The notes: a model not told the origin generated them from the letters alone. Shown: positions 8,930 through 18,111, counted from the stretch's first letter. The stretch is 64,000 nucleotides of DNA from Sphingobium chungbukense (GCF_001005725.1 NZ_LBIC01000005.1:112001-176000), one strand, 5' to 3'. Made by a program: numbers and translations.

Positions 8930-9631
8930 ATGCACGGTTCTTCCCACCTCGACCATATCGCGATTGAAGCGCGCAATGTCACCCTCTCGCTTGGCAGCCG
9001 TGAAGCGCCCACCCCTATTTTGAAGGGCGTCGACCTTTCCATCCCCAAGGGAGAGAGCCTGGCGATCCTGGGACCGTCGGGGTCCGGCAAGTCGTCGCTG
9101 ATGGCGATCCTGTCGGGTCTGGAGCGCGCGAGCGGCGGTGATGTGCGCGTCGCGGGAATCGATTATGGACCGCTGGACGAAGATGCGCTGGCGCGGGCGA
9201 GGCGGGGGCGCGTGGGCATCGTGTTGCAGAGCTTCCACCTGCTGCCGACCATGACGGCCGTGGAAAATGTTGCGGTGCCGCTGGAACTGGCCGGTTTCCG
9301 GGATGCATTCGCCCGCGCCGCGAATGAGCTGGAGGCGGTCGGACTGGGACACAGGCTGCATCATTACCCCGCGCAACTTTCCGGCGGCGAGCAGCAGCGC
9401 GTCGCCATCGCGCGCGCCGTTGCGCCCGAGCCCGGCATCATCTTTGCCGATGAGCCCACGGGCAATCTCGACGGGGCGACCAGCGGGTCGATCGTCGAAC
9501 TGTTGTTCGCCCGGCGGGAAGCCAATGGCGCGACGCTGGTGATCATCACCCACGATCCTGCCCTTGCCGAGCGGTGTGACCGCATCGTCGAGATGCGCGA
9601 CGGCCTGATCATTGCGGACCGGCGGCCATGA
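8930..9631 (+). CDS. ybbA: ABC transporter ATPase, YbbA/LolD type
   Basis: A 233-residue nucleotide-binding subunit. Walker A is GPSGSGKSS, the signature is [14 protein letters not shown], and Walker B is [12 protein letters not shown] followed by a switch His in IITHDP. Size and motif spacing match the LolD/MacB/YbbA group that pairs with FtsX-type permeases. The ATG at 8930 is preferred because GGAG lies upstream; an in-frame ATG at 8912 is an alternative. It overlaps the permease gene by 4 bp and is divergent from the TesA-like lipoprotein. The function of YbbAP is not well settled, but it is thought to extract or move hydrophobic molecules at the inner membrane. Confidence 0.9.
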   Translation: MHGSSHLDHIAIEARNVTLSLGSREAPTPILKGVDLSIPKGESLAILGPSGSGKSSLMAILSGLERASGGDVRVAGIDYGPLDEDALARARRGRVGIVLQSFHLLPTMTAVENVAVPLELAGFRDAFARAANELEAVGLGHRLHHYPAQLSGGEQQRVAIARAVAPEPGIIFADEPTGNLDGATSGSIVELLFARREANGATLVIITHDPALAERCDRIVEMRDGLIIADRRP

Positions 9632-12183
9632 CGGTGCTGGGGGCGGAATGGGGGCCGGGGCTGGGCTGGCGGGGTTGCTGGCGGATCGCCCGGCGCGATC
9701 TGCATCGCGGCTTTCGCGGTTTGCGGTTGCTTTTCATCTGCCTGTTTCTGGGGGTGGCGACGCTTGCCACGATCGGTGGCCTGACCGCCGCCATCATGGG
9801 CGAGATCGCAAGCAAGGGGCAGCTATTGCTGGGCGGCGATGTCGAGGTGGCGATGTCGCAGCGTGAGGCGAGCGCGGCCGAGAAGGCGGCATTCCGTCGG
9901 GAAGGGGTATCGAGCGAGACGATCAGGCTTCGTGCCATGGCTCAGCGGGTTGAAACGCAACGGGCAGGGGCCGGCCACGCCCCGTCCGCGGTGCTGACCG
10001 AACTCAAGGGAGTAGATGCGGCCTATCCGCTCTACGGCACCTTGATGTTGAAAGCGGGACGTGCAGGGCCGATGCGCGCGGACGAAGTGGTGATCGGACA
10101 GGCGCTGGCGGACAGGCTGGACGTGAAACCGGGCGATTCCCTGCGCTATGGCATGGCGACCTTCCGAATCCATGACATCATCGCGGACGAGCCCGATCGT
10201 GTAGGAGAAGGCTTCACCCTGGGCCCGGTCGCCCTCACGTCGATGGAGGGCATCCGGCGCACGGGCCTTATCCAGCCGGGCAGCCTCTATGAAAGCAAAT
10301 ATCGCATCCGCATGGCAGCGGGCCTGGACGCGGGGGCAGCCGGCGACCGGCTGAAACATGCCTTTCCATCCGCCGGCTTTGAGATCAAGGACCGCGACGG
10401 GGCCGCGCCGGGGACCAGCCGTTTCCTGGAACGGATGGGGCAGTTCCTGTCCCTGATCGGTCTTGCTGCGCTCGCCATCGCCGGGATCGGGGTCAGCAAC
10501 GGGGTCGCATCCTATCTGGCGATCAAGCGCAACGGTATTGCGACGCTCAAGATATTGGGCGCCTCGTCCGCCGACATCGCGCGCATCTATTTGATGCAGA
10601 TCGGCGCGGTGGCCATACTGGCCATAGGTTGCGGGCTGGCGGCGGGCATCGTGCTGCCTCTGGGCCTGGTGGCGGCGATGCGGGACATATTGCCGGTGCA
10701 GCCGGGCTTCGCCATCGCCGCTTGGCCGCTTGTCACCAGCGCGCTCTACGGTTTGCTGATCGCCTTCATCTTCACCATGCCGCCACTGGCGCATGCGCGG
10801 ACGCTGCCCGCCGCCGCCCTGTTCCGCGAGACGGTGGACAGGCGTCGCGCCATCGACCGCGCCAGCATGATCGCGGTAGGTGCGGCGGGGGGCGCTGCCG
10901 TCGCGCTGGCGCTGGGCACCGCGAAGGAGCCATGGTTCGCCGCGTCGATGCTGGGCGCGGTCGCCGCCGTGCTGGTCTTGTTGACCGGAATCGGACTGCT
11001 GGTCCGATATGTGGCGCGCCGTGCGCCCGCGCCCCGGCGGCCTCTTGCCCGGTTGGCGGTGGCCAATCTCCACCGCCCGGGTGCGCAGACATCGGCATTG
11101 GTGGTGGCGCTGGGGTTGGGGCTTACCCTGTTCGTGACGCTCGCGGCGATCCAGTCGAGCCTGAGTTCCGAAATTCGCGATAGCGTGCCCCGCACCGCGC
11201 CCGACCAGTTCGTGCTCGACATTCCCATCGCCGGAAAGGACCGGTTCCTCTCACTCGTCTCGCAAGAGGCGCCGGGGGCACAGGTCAACATTGTCCCGAC
11301 CCTGCGGGGCACGATCGTCGCCTATGGCGGACAGCGCGTGGCGGACCTCAAGGAGCTGCCCGAGGGCGCATGGTTCCTGCGCGGCGAGCGGGGCGTCACC
11401 TATAGCGAGACGCTGCCCGAGGGATCGGAACTGGTGAAGGGGCAATGGTGGCCGCGAAACTATGCCGGGCCACCGCTGATCTCGCTGGATCGGGAGGCGG
11501 CGAAGGTGATGGGCGTCGACATCGGCGACACGCTCACCATCTCAGTATTGGGGCGCGAGATCGAGGCGCGGATCGCATCGTTGCGGCAGGTCAATTGGGA
11601 GACGATGGGGTTCAACTATATCATGGTCTTCCCGCCGGCCACGCTGAGCAGCGCGCCGCATAGCCTGTCGGCGACGATCACCATGAAGGGCGCGTCGGAG
11701 GGAGCGATGACGCGCACGCTGCTGGCGGCGTTCCCGTCGGTGTCGATCATTGCGGTCGGTGAGGTCGTGGCGCAGGTCACCGAGCTGCTGGGTCAGATGT
11801 CGACCGCGATCGTGCTGGCGGGATCGGTGGCGATCCTGGCGGGGATCGCGGTACTGATCGGCGCAATCGCGGCGTCGCGGCAGACGCGTGCCTATGACAG
11901 CGTGATCCTCAAGACGCTGGGCGCGACGCGTGGACAGATATTGGGCGCGCAGGCGATCGAATATGCGCTGCTTGCCGGGGTGCTGGCGCTGGTGGCACTG
12001 GGCTTGGGGCTGGCGGCGGCGTGGTTCGTGATCGTGGAGATATTCCATTTCGGATGGGCGCCGGATTGGGTGCTGGTGCTCTCGACGCTGGGCATGGGCG
12101 CAGTGCTGACATTGGGGATCGGCCTATTGGGATCGATCCCCCTCATGTCGGTTCGGCCGGCGCGTGCATTGCGAACGCTGTAA
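9628..12183 (+). CDS. ybbP: FtsX-family ABC permease, YbbP type
   Basis: An 851-residue inner-membrane protein with a membrane helix near residue 40 ([19 protein letters not shown]), a periplasmic domain, four helices mid-protein, a second periplasmic domain, and three C-terminal helices. The duplicated FtsX-like layout and the final [11 protein letters not shown] motif are typical of YbbP. Its start overlaps the stop of the ATPase gene (ATGA), so the two are translationally coupled and form one transporter. Confidence 0.9.
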   Translation: MTVLGAEWGPGLGWRGCWRIARRDLHRGFRGLRLLFICLFLGVATLATIGGLTAAIMGEIASKGQLLLGGDVEVAMSQREASAAEKAAFRREGVSSETIRLRAMAQRVETQRAGAGHAPSAVLTELKGVDAAYPLYGTLMLKAGRAGPMRADEVVIGQALADRLDVKPGDSLRYGMATFRIHDIIADEPDRVGEGFTLGPVALTSMEGIRRTGLIQPGSLYESKYRIRMAAGLDAGAAGDRLKHAFPSAGFEIKDRDGAAPGTSRFLERMGQFLSLIGLAALAIAGIGVSNGVASYLAIKRNGIATLKILGASSADIARIYLMQIGAVAILAIGCGLAAGIVLPLGLVAAMRDILPVQPGFAIAAWPLVTSALYGLLIAFIFTMPPLAHARTLPAAALFRETVDRRRAIDRASMIAVGAAGGAAVALALGTAKEPWFAASMLGAVAAVLVLLTGIGLLVRYVARRAPAPRRPLARLAVANLHRPGAQTSALVVALGLGLTLFVTLAAIQSSLSSEIRDSVPRTAPDQFVLDIPIAGKDRFLSLVSQEAPGAQVNIVPTLRGTIVAYGGQRVADLKELPEGAWFLRGERGVTYSETLPEGSELVKGQWWPRNYAGPPLISLDREAAKVMGVDIGDTLTISVLGREIEARIASLRQVNWETMGFNYIMVFPPATLSSAPHSLSATITMKGASEGAMTRTLLAAFPSVSIIAVGEVVAQVTELLGQMSTAIVLAGSVAILAGIAVLIGAIAASRQTRAYDSVILKTLGATRGQILGAQAIEYALLAGVLALVALGLGLAAAWFVIVEIFHFGWAPDWVLVLSTLGMGAVLTLGIGLLGSIPLMSVRPARALRTL

Positions 12184-12241
12184 GCTTGTCGACTGCCCGA
12201 AGGGTGGAGTGAAATATGATCCAATTTGGGCCAGCATATCC

Positions 12242-12269
12242 TTGAAAGATCGCTGACGGGTTCTAGATT
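12242..12269 (+). promoter_or_regulatory. Sigma-70-type promoter for the candidate sRNA
   Basis: TTGAAA at 12242-12247 (five of six consensus) and TAGATT at 12264-12269 (four of six) are separated by 16 bp. A start site about 7 bases downstream would fall exactly at the first hairpin of the candidate RNA. Confidence 0.45.
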
Positions 12270-12274
12270 CGACG

Positions 12275-12352
12275 GATCACTCTTCCCCCTTGGAGTGATG
12301 CTTCCCTGAACCTTGGCCCCGCCGTGGAGCTTGCTCCGGCGGGGTTCTTATT
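12275..12352 (+). ncRNA. Candidate small RNA with C-rich loop and intrinsic terminator
   Basis: About 78 nt. A perfect 7-bp hairpin (ATCACTC at 12276-12282 with GAGTGAT at 12293-12299) presents the loop TTCCCCCTTG. A single-stranded CTTCCC follows at 12301-12306, and then a strong terminator. C-rich exposed segments can pair with ribosome-binding sites, as in several alphaproteobacterial sRNAs. A promoter sits directly upstream and no open frame is present. The alternative is that this is only the 3' end of the ybbP transcript, 90 bases upstream. I cannot name an Rfam family. Confidence 0.5.
12317..12352 (+). terminator. Rho-independent terminator
   Basis: CCCCGCCG at 12317-12324 pairs with CGGCGGGG at 12337-12344, with an inner GGAGC/GCTC extension, followed by TTCTTATT. 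It would end the candidate sRNA and any ybbP read-through. Confidence 0.75.
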
Positions 12353-12431
12353 GTTCGAAGGGCGGATATGAGCGATGTCACTGCGATCCGAAGATCGGTA
12401 AGCAGGACAATGAATCAAGGATATAAGGCGG

Positions 12432-12581
12432 TCACGGCACGCGTCTACCGGCCACGAGCTGATAAACCAGGACGATCAACGCCAAGACGAGCAGCAGATG
12501 GATAAGACCGCCGCCGACGGGTATGATGAATGCGCCCAAGGCCCACAGGACCAGAAGAATAAGAAGGATGGTCCACAACAT
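12432..12581 (-). CDS. Small membrane protein of the lmo0937 family
   Basis: A 49-residue protein, MLWTILLILLVLWALGAF then IIPVGGGLIHLLLVLALIVLVYQL and a basic tail GRRVP. Two hydrophobic helices are split by a Pro-Gly-Gly turn, as in the lmo0937 family. The start at 12581 has GGAG eight bases upstream; a longer in-frame extension to 12683 has no such signal and is not hydrophobic. A near-match to an EcfG stress promoter (GGAAC, 16 bases, CATT) lies upstream at the same distance as for the 26-residue microprotein at 50685. The molecular function of the family is unknown; a stress role is an inference. Confidence 0.8.
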   Translation of the reverse strand: MLWTILLILLVLWALGAFIIPVGGGLIHLLLVLALIVLVYQLVAGRRVP

Positions 12582-12612
12582 GATCCATCTCCGATTGAGT
12601 AACTGTACATTA

Positions 12613-12637
12613 AATGGTTCGGAACGGATGCGGTTCC
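12613..12637 (-). promoter_or_regulatory. Near-consensus EcfG-type stress promoter
   Basis: On the minus strand GGAAC (12637-12633) is followed after 16 bases by CATT (12616-12613); the alphaproteobacterial EcfG consensus is GGAAC-N16/17-CGTT. One of nine key bases differs. The -10 element ends 32 bases before the ATG of the lmo0937-type gene. Confidence 0.35.
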
Positions 12638-13146
12638 ATGCCCTGGCCGAACTATGTGCGTCAGCCTGGTCTTTGCAGTCCAAGGATTTCTAATCGAGCA
12701 GCGCGATGCCCAACGGGTTGGCGCAACTGGCGCCCATGGTCGATAGGCGCACGTTCGGCAGGTCGGCGCCTCGGGTCTCCTGATATTCTCCCTGTGGCTG
12801 GATACCTGCCGCCATTTCTGGGAACTGGCGGCCTTCGCTACCCCGTTAATCCGGTTGAGTACGGTCTTGGGCTCTTGTTCGGTGCGTCGATCACACAATG
12901 CCCTGCGTCATATCGAAAAATGGACGCTCGTGATCGTGGTCTTTCTGTCCATTGTTGTCACTGACGCTCGGGATGGCGACGGTGGCCCTGTTGGTCAACG
13001 GGCTCCTGGGCTATCATCTGGCACGGAAAGAGCATGGGCGATCGCGCAATTCGAACAACGCGATGCGAAGGAGGAAAAATAGGAGTGGCTGGATGGTCCG
13101 GCCCCGGAGGATGCGATGGACAGGTCGATGCGAAAGATATGAAGAT
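12638..13146. other. Gap without a supported gene; possible eroded membrane-protein remnant
   Basis: No frame has good start signals over its whole length. On the plus strand a hydrophobic run (WTLVIVVFLSIVV, around 12917-12958) in one frame is continued by another (LTLGMATVALLVNGLLGYHL, around 12955-13020) in the next frame, which would fit a small membrane protein broken by a frameshift. AAGGAGG at about 13068-13074 has no convincing gene after it. Confidence 0.3.
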
Positions 13147-13173
13147 TTGACTGTAACATATGTTTGGTATAAC
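13147..13173 (+). promoter_or_regulatory. Promoter for the acyl-CoA dehydrogenase-thiolase operon
   Basis: TTGACT at 13147-13152 and TATAAC at 13168-13173, the latter with an extended TGG in front. The 15-bp spacer is short, which the extended -10 could compensate. It lies about 30 bases before the start at 13206. Confidence 0.5.
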
Positions 13174-13205
13174 CGCTGACACTGAGATTTTCACGTGAGG
13201 CCCCG

Positions 13206-14942
13206 ATGTTCAACTATATTCCGCCGATCGACGATTACCGCTTCCTGCTGACGGAGGTTCTGGGCTTTGACCGGGCGATGGCGGACATCGGCAAGGAGGT
13301 CGATGCGGACCTCGCCGCCGCCGTGCTGGAGGAAGCCGGCCGGATGTGCGCGGAACGGCTGCACCCGCTCAACCGTCATGGCGATGAGGAGGGCAGCCGC
13401 CTCGTCGGCGACAAGGTGGAAACGCCCGCTGGTTTCGCCGAGGCGTGGCGTGATTTTGCCGCGGCAGGTTGGGCTTCGTTGTCGGCGGCGCCGGAGCATG
13501 GTGGACAAGGACTGCCCTTCATCCTCCAGCTTTGGCTGGACGAGATGATGGCCGCCGCCAACCTGTCCTTCGGCCTCTTCCCGGGCCTGACGCGCGGCGC
13601 GTGCGAGGCGATTGCGGCGCATGCGGATCAGGCTCTGAAAGCCACCTATCTGCCGCCCATGGTCAGCGGTGAATGGACGGGTGCCATGGCGCTGACCGAA
13701 AGCGGTGCGGGCACGGACCTCGCCCTGCTCAAGACCAAGGCCGTGCCCCAGCAGGACGGCAGTTATCAGGTCACCGGCCAGAAGATCTTCATTTCGTCGG
13801 GCGATCATGATTTCGGCGGCAATATCGTCCATCTGGTGCTGGCCCGGCTGCCCGACGCGCCTGCGGGCGTGAAGGGAATCAGCCTGTTTCTGGTGCCCAA
13901 ATTCCTGCCCGATGCCGATGGCGGCTTCACGGTCCGCAACGCCCTGTCGGTCGGCGCGCTGGAAAAGAAGATGGGCATCCATGCGCAGCCGACCTGCGTC
14001 ATGAACTATGATGGCGCGACCGGATGGCTGGTAGGCGAGGCGAACAGGGGGCTTGCCGCCATGTTCACCATGATGAACGCGGAACGCCTGATGGTCGGCA
14101 TTCAGGGGCTCGGCATTGCCGGTGCGGCTTATCAGCAGGCCAGCGGCTATGCCAAGGAGCGGCTCCAGGGGCGCAGTGCCGACGGCGCGCGCAATCCGGT
14201 GGCGATCATCGAGCATGCCGATGTGCGGCGCATGCTGCTCAATATCCGGGCTTTTGTGGAGGCGGGAAGGGCGCTGGCCGGATGGACCGCGTTGCAGCTC
14301 GACCGGGCGCACCACCACCCCGACGCCAGCGAGCGGGCCAGGGCCGATGCGCTGGTCGCCCTGTTGACCCCCGTGGTGAAGGCGGGCTTCACGGATTTCG
14401 GTTTCGAAAGCGCCGTGCAGGCGCAGCAGGTGTTCGGCGGCCATGGCTACATCCGTGAATGGGGCATGGAACAATATGTCCGCGATGCCCGCATCGCCCA
14501 GATCTATGAGGGCACCAACGGCGTGCAGGCGATGGATCTGGTCGGGCGGAAACTGCCGCTTGCGGATGGCGCGGTGGTCGAGGGCTTCTTCGACCTGATC
14601 GCGGCTGATCTGGCAGCCGCCGAAGGTCTGGCGATCGCGGAACGGACGAGGGAGGCGCTGGCCTTGCTCCGCGCCACGACGGCTTCGCTGCGCGGTGCGG
14701 GCATTGACGCGGCCGGGGCGGCTGCGGTCGATTATCTGCGTTTCTTCGCCCTGGTGGCCATGGGGTGGATGTGGACACGCATGGCCGTGGCGGCCCAGGA
14801 GACCGACAGCCCGCTGCACGAGGCCAAACGCGCCGTGGCGGACTATTTCGCTGCGCGGATGCTGCCGCAGTCGCAGGGTCTCGCGGCGAGCATCGCGTCG
14901 GGCGAAGGCAGCATCATGGCGCTGGCCGCCGACGCTTTCTGA
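13206..14942 (+). CDS. Acyl-CoA dehydrogenase, large DmdC-like form
   Basis: A 578-residue FAD enzyme that oxidises an acyl-CoA to the 2-enoyl-CoA in the cytoplasm. An N-terminal helical extension precedes the usual ACAD fold. The substrate/FAD-binding motif AMALTESGAGTDLA is at about 159-172, VTGQKIFISSG follows, and the C-terminal region has QVFGGHGYIREW and IYEGTNGVQAMDL, whose Glu is the expected catalytic base. The length, about 580 rather than 380, fits the methylthiopropanoyl-CoA dehydrogenase-like and long-chain subgroup. It lies 28 bp before a thiolase and probably shares its transcript, so a beta-oxidation role is likely. The true acyl substrate is not evident. Confidence 0.92.
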   Translation: MFNYIPPIDDYRFLLTEVLGFDRAMADIGKEVDADLAAAVLEEAGRMCAERLHPLNRHGDEEGSRLVGDKVETPAGFAEAWRDFAAAGWASLSAAPEHGGQGLPFILQLWLDEMMAAANLSFGLFPGLTRGACEAIAAHADQALKATYLPPMVSGEWTGAMALTESGAGTDLALLKTKAVPQQDGSYQVTGQKIFISSGDHDFGGNIVHLVLARLPDAPAGVKGISLFLVPKFLPDADGGFTVRNALSVGALEKKMGIHAQPTCVMNYDGATGWLVGEANRGLAAMFTMMNAERLMVGIQGLGIAGAAYQQASGYAKERLQGRSADGARNPVAIIEHADVRRMLLNIRAFVEAGRALAGWTALQLDRAHHHPDASERARADALVALLTPVVKAGFTDFGFESAVQAQQVFGGHGYIREWGMEQYVRDARIAQIYEGTNGVQAMDLVGRKLPLADGAVVEGFFDLIAADLAAAEGLAIAERTREALALLRATTASLRGAGIDAAGAAAVDYLRFFALVAMGWMWTRMAVAAQETDSPLHEAKRAVADYFAARMLPQSQGLAASIASGEGSIMALAADAF

Positions 14943-14970
14943 AAAAGACGGGACAGGATAGGGATAGAAG

Positions 14971-16149
14971 ATGACGGACGTTTTCCTGGTGTCGGCGGCG
15001 CGGACCGCCATTGGCAGCTTCGGCGGGTCGCTGAAGGATCAGAAGCCCGGTGAACTCGCCGCCCATGTGGCGAAGGCCGCGATCGGGCGGGCGGGCATCG
15101 ATGCGGCGCAGATCGGCAATGTGGTGCTGGGCAATGTCATCCATTGCGAGCCGCGCGATGCCTATGCCGCGCGCATCGCCGCGATCGGCGCGGGCGTACC
15201 GCAGGAAAGCCCGGCGCATGCGGTGAACCGGCTTTGCGGGTCGGGCTTGCAGGCGATCATCACGGCCGCGCAGTCGATCATGCTGGCGGATTGCGAGATC
15301 GCCCTGGGTGCGGGCGCGGAGATCATGAGCCGGGCACCCTATTTCCTGCCCGCCGCGCGCTGGGGCCAGAAGATGGGCGATGCGCAGGTGCAGGATGGGT
15401 TGACCGGCGCTCTGACCGACCCGTTCCAGGCGATCCATATGGGCGTGACGGCGGAAAATGTCGCGGCGCGTTATGGCATTTCGCGTGAGGATCAGGATGC
15501 GCTCGCCTATGAAAGCCAGAAGCGGGCGGCGCACGCCATCGCGCAGGGCTATTTCAAGGACCAGATCGTGCCGGTCGAGGTGATGGTGCGGCGCAAGCTG
15601 GTGCCGTTCGACACCGACGAATTCGTCCGCGCCGATGCCACGGCAGAGGATTTCGGCAAGCTCAAGCCGGTCTTCCAGAAGGACGGCACCGTGACGGCGG
15701 GCAATGCTTCGGGCATCAATGACGGCGCGGCGGCGGTGGTGTTGGCGAGCGGCGCGGCGGTGCAGGCGCAGGGATTGAAGCCGCTGGCGCGGCTGGTTTC
15801 CTACGGTCATGCCGGCGTCGACCCCGCCTATATGGGCATCGGCCCGGTGCCTGCCACGCGCAAGGCGCTGGAACGGGCGGGGCTCAGCGTCGCCGACCTC
15901 GACGTGATCGAATCCAACGAGGCGTTCGCGGCCCAGGCCTGCGCCGTCGCGCGGGAGCTGGACTTCGACCCTGCCAAGGTCAATCCCAATGGCAGCGGCA
16001 TTTCGCTCGGCCATCCGGTCGGCGCCACGGGTGCGATCATCACGACCAAGCTGGTCCATGAATTGCATCGCGTGAGCGGTCGTTACGGGCTGACGACGAT
16101 GTGCATCGGCGGTGGCCAGGGCATCGCCGCGATCTGGGAACGGGTGTAA
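14971..16149 (+). CDS. Acetyl-CoA acetyltransferase (thiolase)
   Basis: A 392-residue thiolase. The acyl-accepting Cys is in NRLCGSGLQAI near residue 89; ESNEAFAAQ, NGSGISLGHPVGATGAI (catalytic His) and CIGGGQGIA (second catalytic Cys) follow in order. Length and motifs are those of the PhaA/BktB-type biosynthetic or degradative thiolases. Co-transcription with the acyl-CoA dehydrogenase suggests it performs the last, cleaving step of fatty or branched acyl-CoA breakdown. Nothing here points to polyhydroxybutyrate synthesis. It is convergent with a LysR regulator 3 bp away. Confidence 0.92.
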   Translation: MTDVFLVSAARTAIGSFGGSLKDQKPGELAAHVAKAAIGRAGIDAAQIGNVVLGNVIHCEPRDAYAARIAAIGAGVPQESPAHAVNRLCGSGLQAIITAAQSIMLADCEIALGAGAEIMSRAPYFLPAARWGQKMGDAQVQDGLTGALTDPFQAIHMGVTAENVAARYGISREDQDALAYESQKRAAHAIAQGYFKDQIVPVEVMVRRKLVPFDTDEFVRADATAEDFGKLKPVFQKDGTVTAGNASGINDGAAAVVLASGAAVQAQGLKPLARLVSYGHAGVDPAYMGIGPVPATRKALERAGLSVADLDVIESNEAFAAQACAVARELDFDPAKVNPNGSGISLGHPVGATGAIITTKLVHELHRVSGRYGLTTMCIGGGQGIAAIWERV

Positions 16150-16152
16150 CGA

Positions 16153-17052
16153 TCAGCCCGCTTGCTGGCTGGGCCGGTTCATCGCCGGCCCCAGCTCATG
16201 TTGCAGGCAGTCGACCACCTGCTGCACTTTCGGCAGCAGGTGGCGGCGCTGTGGATAGACGGCCCATATGGGCTCATCCTCGGGCTGCACATCTTCCAGC
16301 AGCAACTCCACCATGCCGTGCTTCAGATGCGGTAATATATAGAAATCGGGGAGTTGGCAGATGCCGAGGCCTGCGATGCATGCTTCCATCACGGCATGGC
16401 CGCTGTTGCAACGGAAACGGCCTCTGGGACGGTGAAGCACTTCCTGCCCGTCGATCTGGAAATGCCAGGTGGCGCTGGTCCCGGCGATGCATTCATGCCC
16501 CTCCAGCGCATCCACCGTCCCGGGGCGCCCCGCCTGGGCAAGATAGCTGGGCGCGGCGCAGGTGTAGAGCGTGCGGGAGGCGACCCGCACGCCGATCAGG
16601 CGCGTGTCCGTGACGACGCCGGTCCGCACCGCGAGGTCGTAACCCTCCGCCACTAGGTCGATCACGCGGTTGGAGAGCTCGATCGACACGTTGAGCTTGG
16701 GATGCCGCATGGCAAAGCGCCGGATGATCGGCGCCACGAACCGCTCGCCCATTGCGGTGGAGCAGGTGACCCGCAATTCCCCCTGCGGTTCGCTTTGTTC
16801 GGAGATCAGCGCAATGGCTTCGTCCCGTTCCTGCGCGATCCTGGCACAGCGTTCGAAGAATACGCGGCCCGTGTCGGTCAGGCGGACGGTGCGGGTCGTG
16901 CGATGGAATAATTGGGCCTGCACCCGCTGTTCCAGTGCCATCACCGCCCGGCTGATATGGGTTGGCGAAACACCCAGCGCCCTGGCCCCCCGCGTGAAGG
17001 ATTCCGCCGTTGCCACGGCAATGAATTCGTCAATGCCGTCCCACGCGGTCAT
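16153..17052 (-). CDS. LysR-family transcriptional regulator
   Basis: A 299-residue regulator. The N-terminal winged helix has FTRGARALGVSPTHISRAVM as recognition region (about residues 18-37), followed by the LFHRTTRTVRLTDTGRVFFE segment. A periplasmic-binding-protein-like effector domain spans about 90-290. The sequence is of the CrgA/DsdC-like subgroup that often controls oxidoreductases. It is convergent with the thiolase, so it need not control it. The perfect inverted repeat just upstream (17068-17101) is a probable autoregulatory site. Effector unknown. Confidence 0.9.
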   Translation of the reverse strand: MTAWDGIDEFIAVATAESFTRGARALGVSPTHISRAVMALEQRVQAQLFHRTTRTVRLTDTGRVFFERCARIAQERDEAIALISEQSEPQGELRVTCSTAMGERFVAPIIRRFAMRHPKLNVSIELSNRVIDLVAEGYDLAVRTGVVTDTRLIGVRVASRTLYTCAAPSYLAQAGRPGTVDALEGHECIAGTSATWHFQIDGQEVLHRPRGRFRCNSGHAVMEACIAGLGICQLPDFYILPHLKHGMVELLLEDVQPEDEPIWAVYPQRRHLLPKVQQVVDCLQHELGPAMNRPSQQAG

Positions 17053-17067
17053 ATTTGTCCCATCTTC

Positions 17068-17101
17068 GTGATAATAAGCCGTCAGATGGTCCGATTATCA
17101 C
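17068..17101. promoter_or_regulatory. Perfect inverted repeat upstream of the LysR gene
   Basis: GTGATAAT at 17068-17075 and ATTATCAC at 17094-17101 are exact reverse complements separated by 18 bases. The pair starts 16 bases before the LysR start codon. Distance and symmetry suit binding of a LysR tetramer or another dimeric regulator. Confidence 0.55.
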
Positions 17102-17217
17102 ATCGGAGACGGATTGTCATAAGGGTGATGGGGCCGGTCGAGCCAATTCCCGGCCAGTATGCACGCCCGGCCGCAGCCTCTTGTGCTGTTCCGTGGAACC
17201 GTGCGAGTGCATGCCTC

Positions 17218-18111
17218 ATGCCCCGGCGGAAAGACATATGGAGATGCGGCATCGTCGCCCAGCCGATCCCGGCGATCGTGGCGGCGGGTGGTATCGGCGG
17301 GCCGGTGACTTGGCTGGAGGAGGAGCCGGATTTCCAGTTCCTGGCCGACCCCTTCGGCTGGCGTGACGGGGAAGGGCGGCTGCATCTCTTCGCCGAACAT
17401 TATGACTATCGCATCCGGCATGGGACGATCGAACGGCTGCTGTTCGACGATGCCCTGGCCTTGATCGACCGCCGCCCTTGCATGATCGAGCCGTGGCATC
17501 TTTCCTATCCGCAGGTCTTTGCCGGGGAGGGGGCGATGTGGATGCTGCCCGAAGCGCACCGGTCGGGCGGGTTGACGCTCTATCGCGATCATGGCGGGCT
17601 GGTCGACTGGCGGGCCGAATGCCGGATCGCGCTCGACTGCGTGCCGGTCGATGCCAGCGTGATGCGGCATGAGGGGCGCTGGTGGCTGTTCTATTCGCCC
17701 GCCACCAGCAAGTTGACGAAGATGGCGCATCTGCATGTGGCCTGGGCCGATCGGCTGTGCGGGCCGTGGACCGCACATCCTGGCAATCCGGTGCGGATCG
17801 ACCGTCGATCGGCCCGGCCCGGTGGGACGCCCATGCCGATTGGCGGGCGCATCATGCTGCCGGTGCAGGATTGCGCGGCGACCTATGGCGGTTCGATCCG
17901 GCCGCTATGGATCGATCGGCTCGACGAAGGGCGGTTCGTGGCGGAGGCGGGCGAGGCTTTGGCCATGCCGGAGGAGGCGGGGAGCTATCGGGAGGGGATG
18001 CACACGCTGACCGCCTGTGGCGATGTCACGCTGTTCGACGTCAAGCGGATCGACCGGTCGCTGCGCGGGTTGATGCTGGACGTCCGGCGCGGGCTTGGCG
18101 GATATAGTTGA
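17218..18111 (+). CDS. Beta-propeller protein related to glucosamine inositolphosphorylceramide transferases
   Basis: About 297 residues from an ATG at 17218 (MPRRKDIWRCGIV). A start at 17128 is possible but adds a low-complexity leader. The sequence IWRCGIVAQPIP, FLADPFGWRDGEGRLHLFAEHYDY and later SYPQVF, WWLFYSP and CAATYGGSI recalls the five-bladed propeller domain found in GH43-like and glucosamine inositolphosphorylceramide-transferase-like proteins. In bacteria this domain often sits in surface-polysaccharide loci, where its activity is not established. It is convergent with the adjoining glycan operon and overlaps its last gene by 71 bp. The family name is from memory of the motif pattern. 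Confidence 0.65.
   Translation: MPRRKDIWRCGIVAQPIPAIVAAGGIGGPVTWLEEEPDFQFLADPFGWRDGEGRLHLFAEHYDYRIRHGTIERLLFDDALALIDRRPCMIEPWHLSYPQVFAGEGAMWMLPEAHRSGGLTLYRDHGGLVDWRAECRIALDCVPVDASVMRHEGRWWLFYSPATSKLTKMAHLHVAWADRLCGPWTAHPGNPVRIDRRSARPGGTPMPIGGRIMLPVQDCAATYGGSIRPLWIDRLDEGRFVAEAGEALAMPEEAGSYREGMHTLTACGDVTLFDVKRIDRSLRGLMLDVRRGLGGYS

Noticed and set aside
12821..12847. GGAAC and CGTT on the plus strand resembling an EcfG promoter
   Set aside because: The spacer is 18 bases rather than 16-17 and no credible gene follows.
16912..17217. N-terminal extension of the propeller protein overlapping the LysR gene
   Set aside because: The extension is antisense to the LysR DNA-binding domain and its sequence is not propeller-like.
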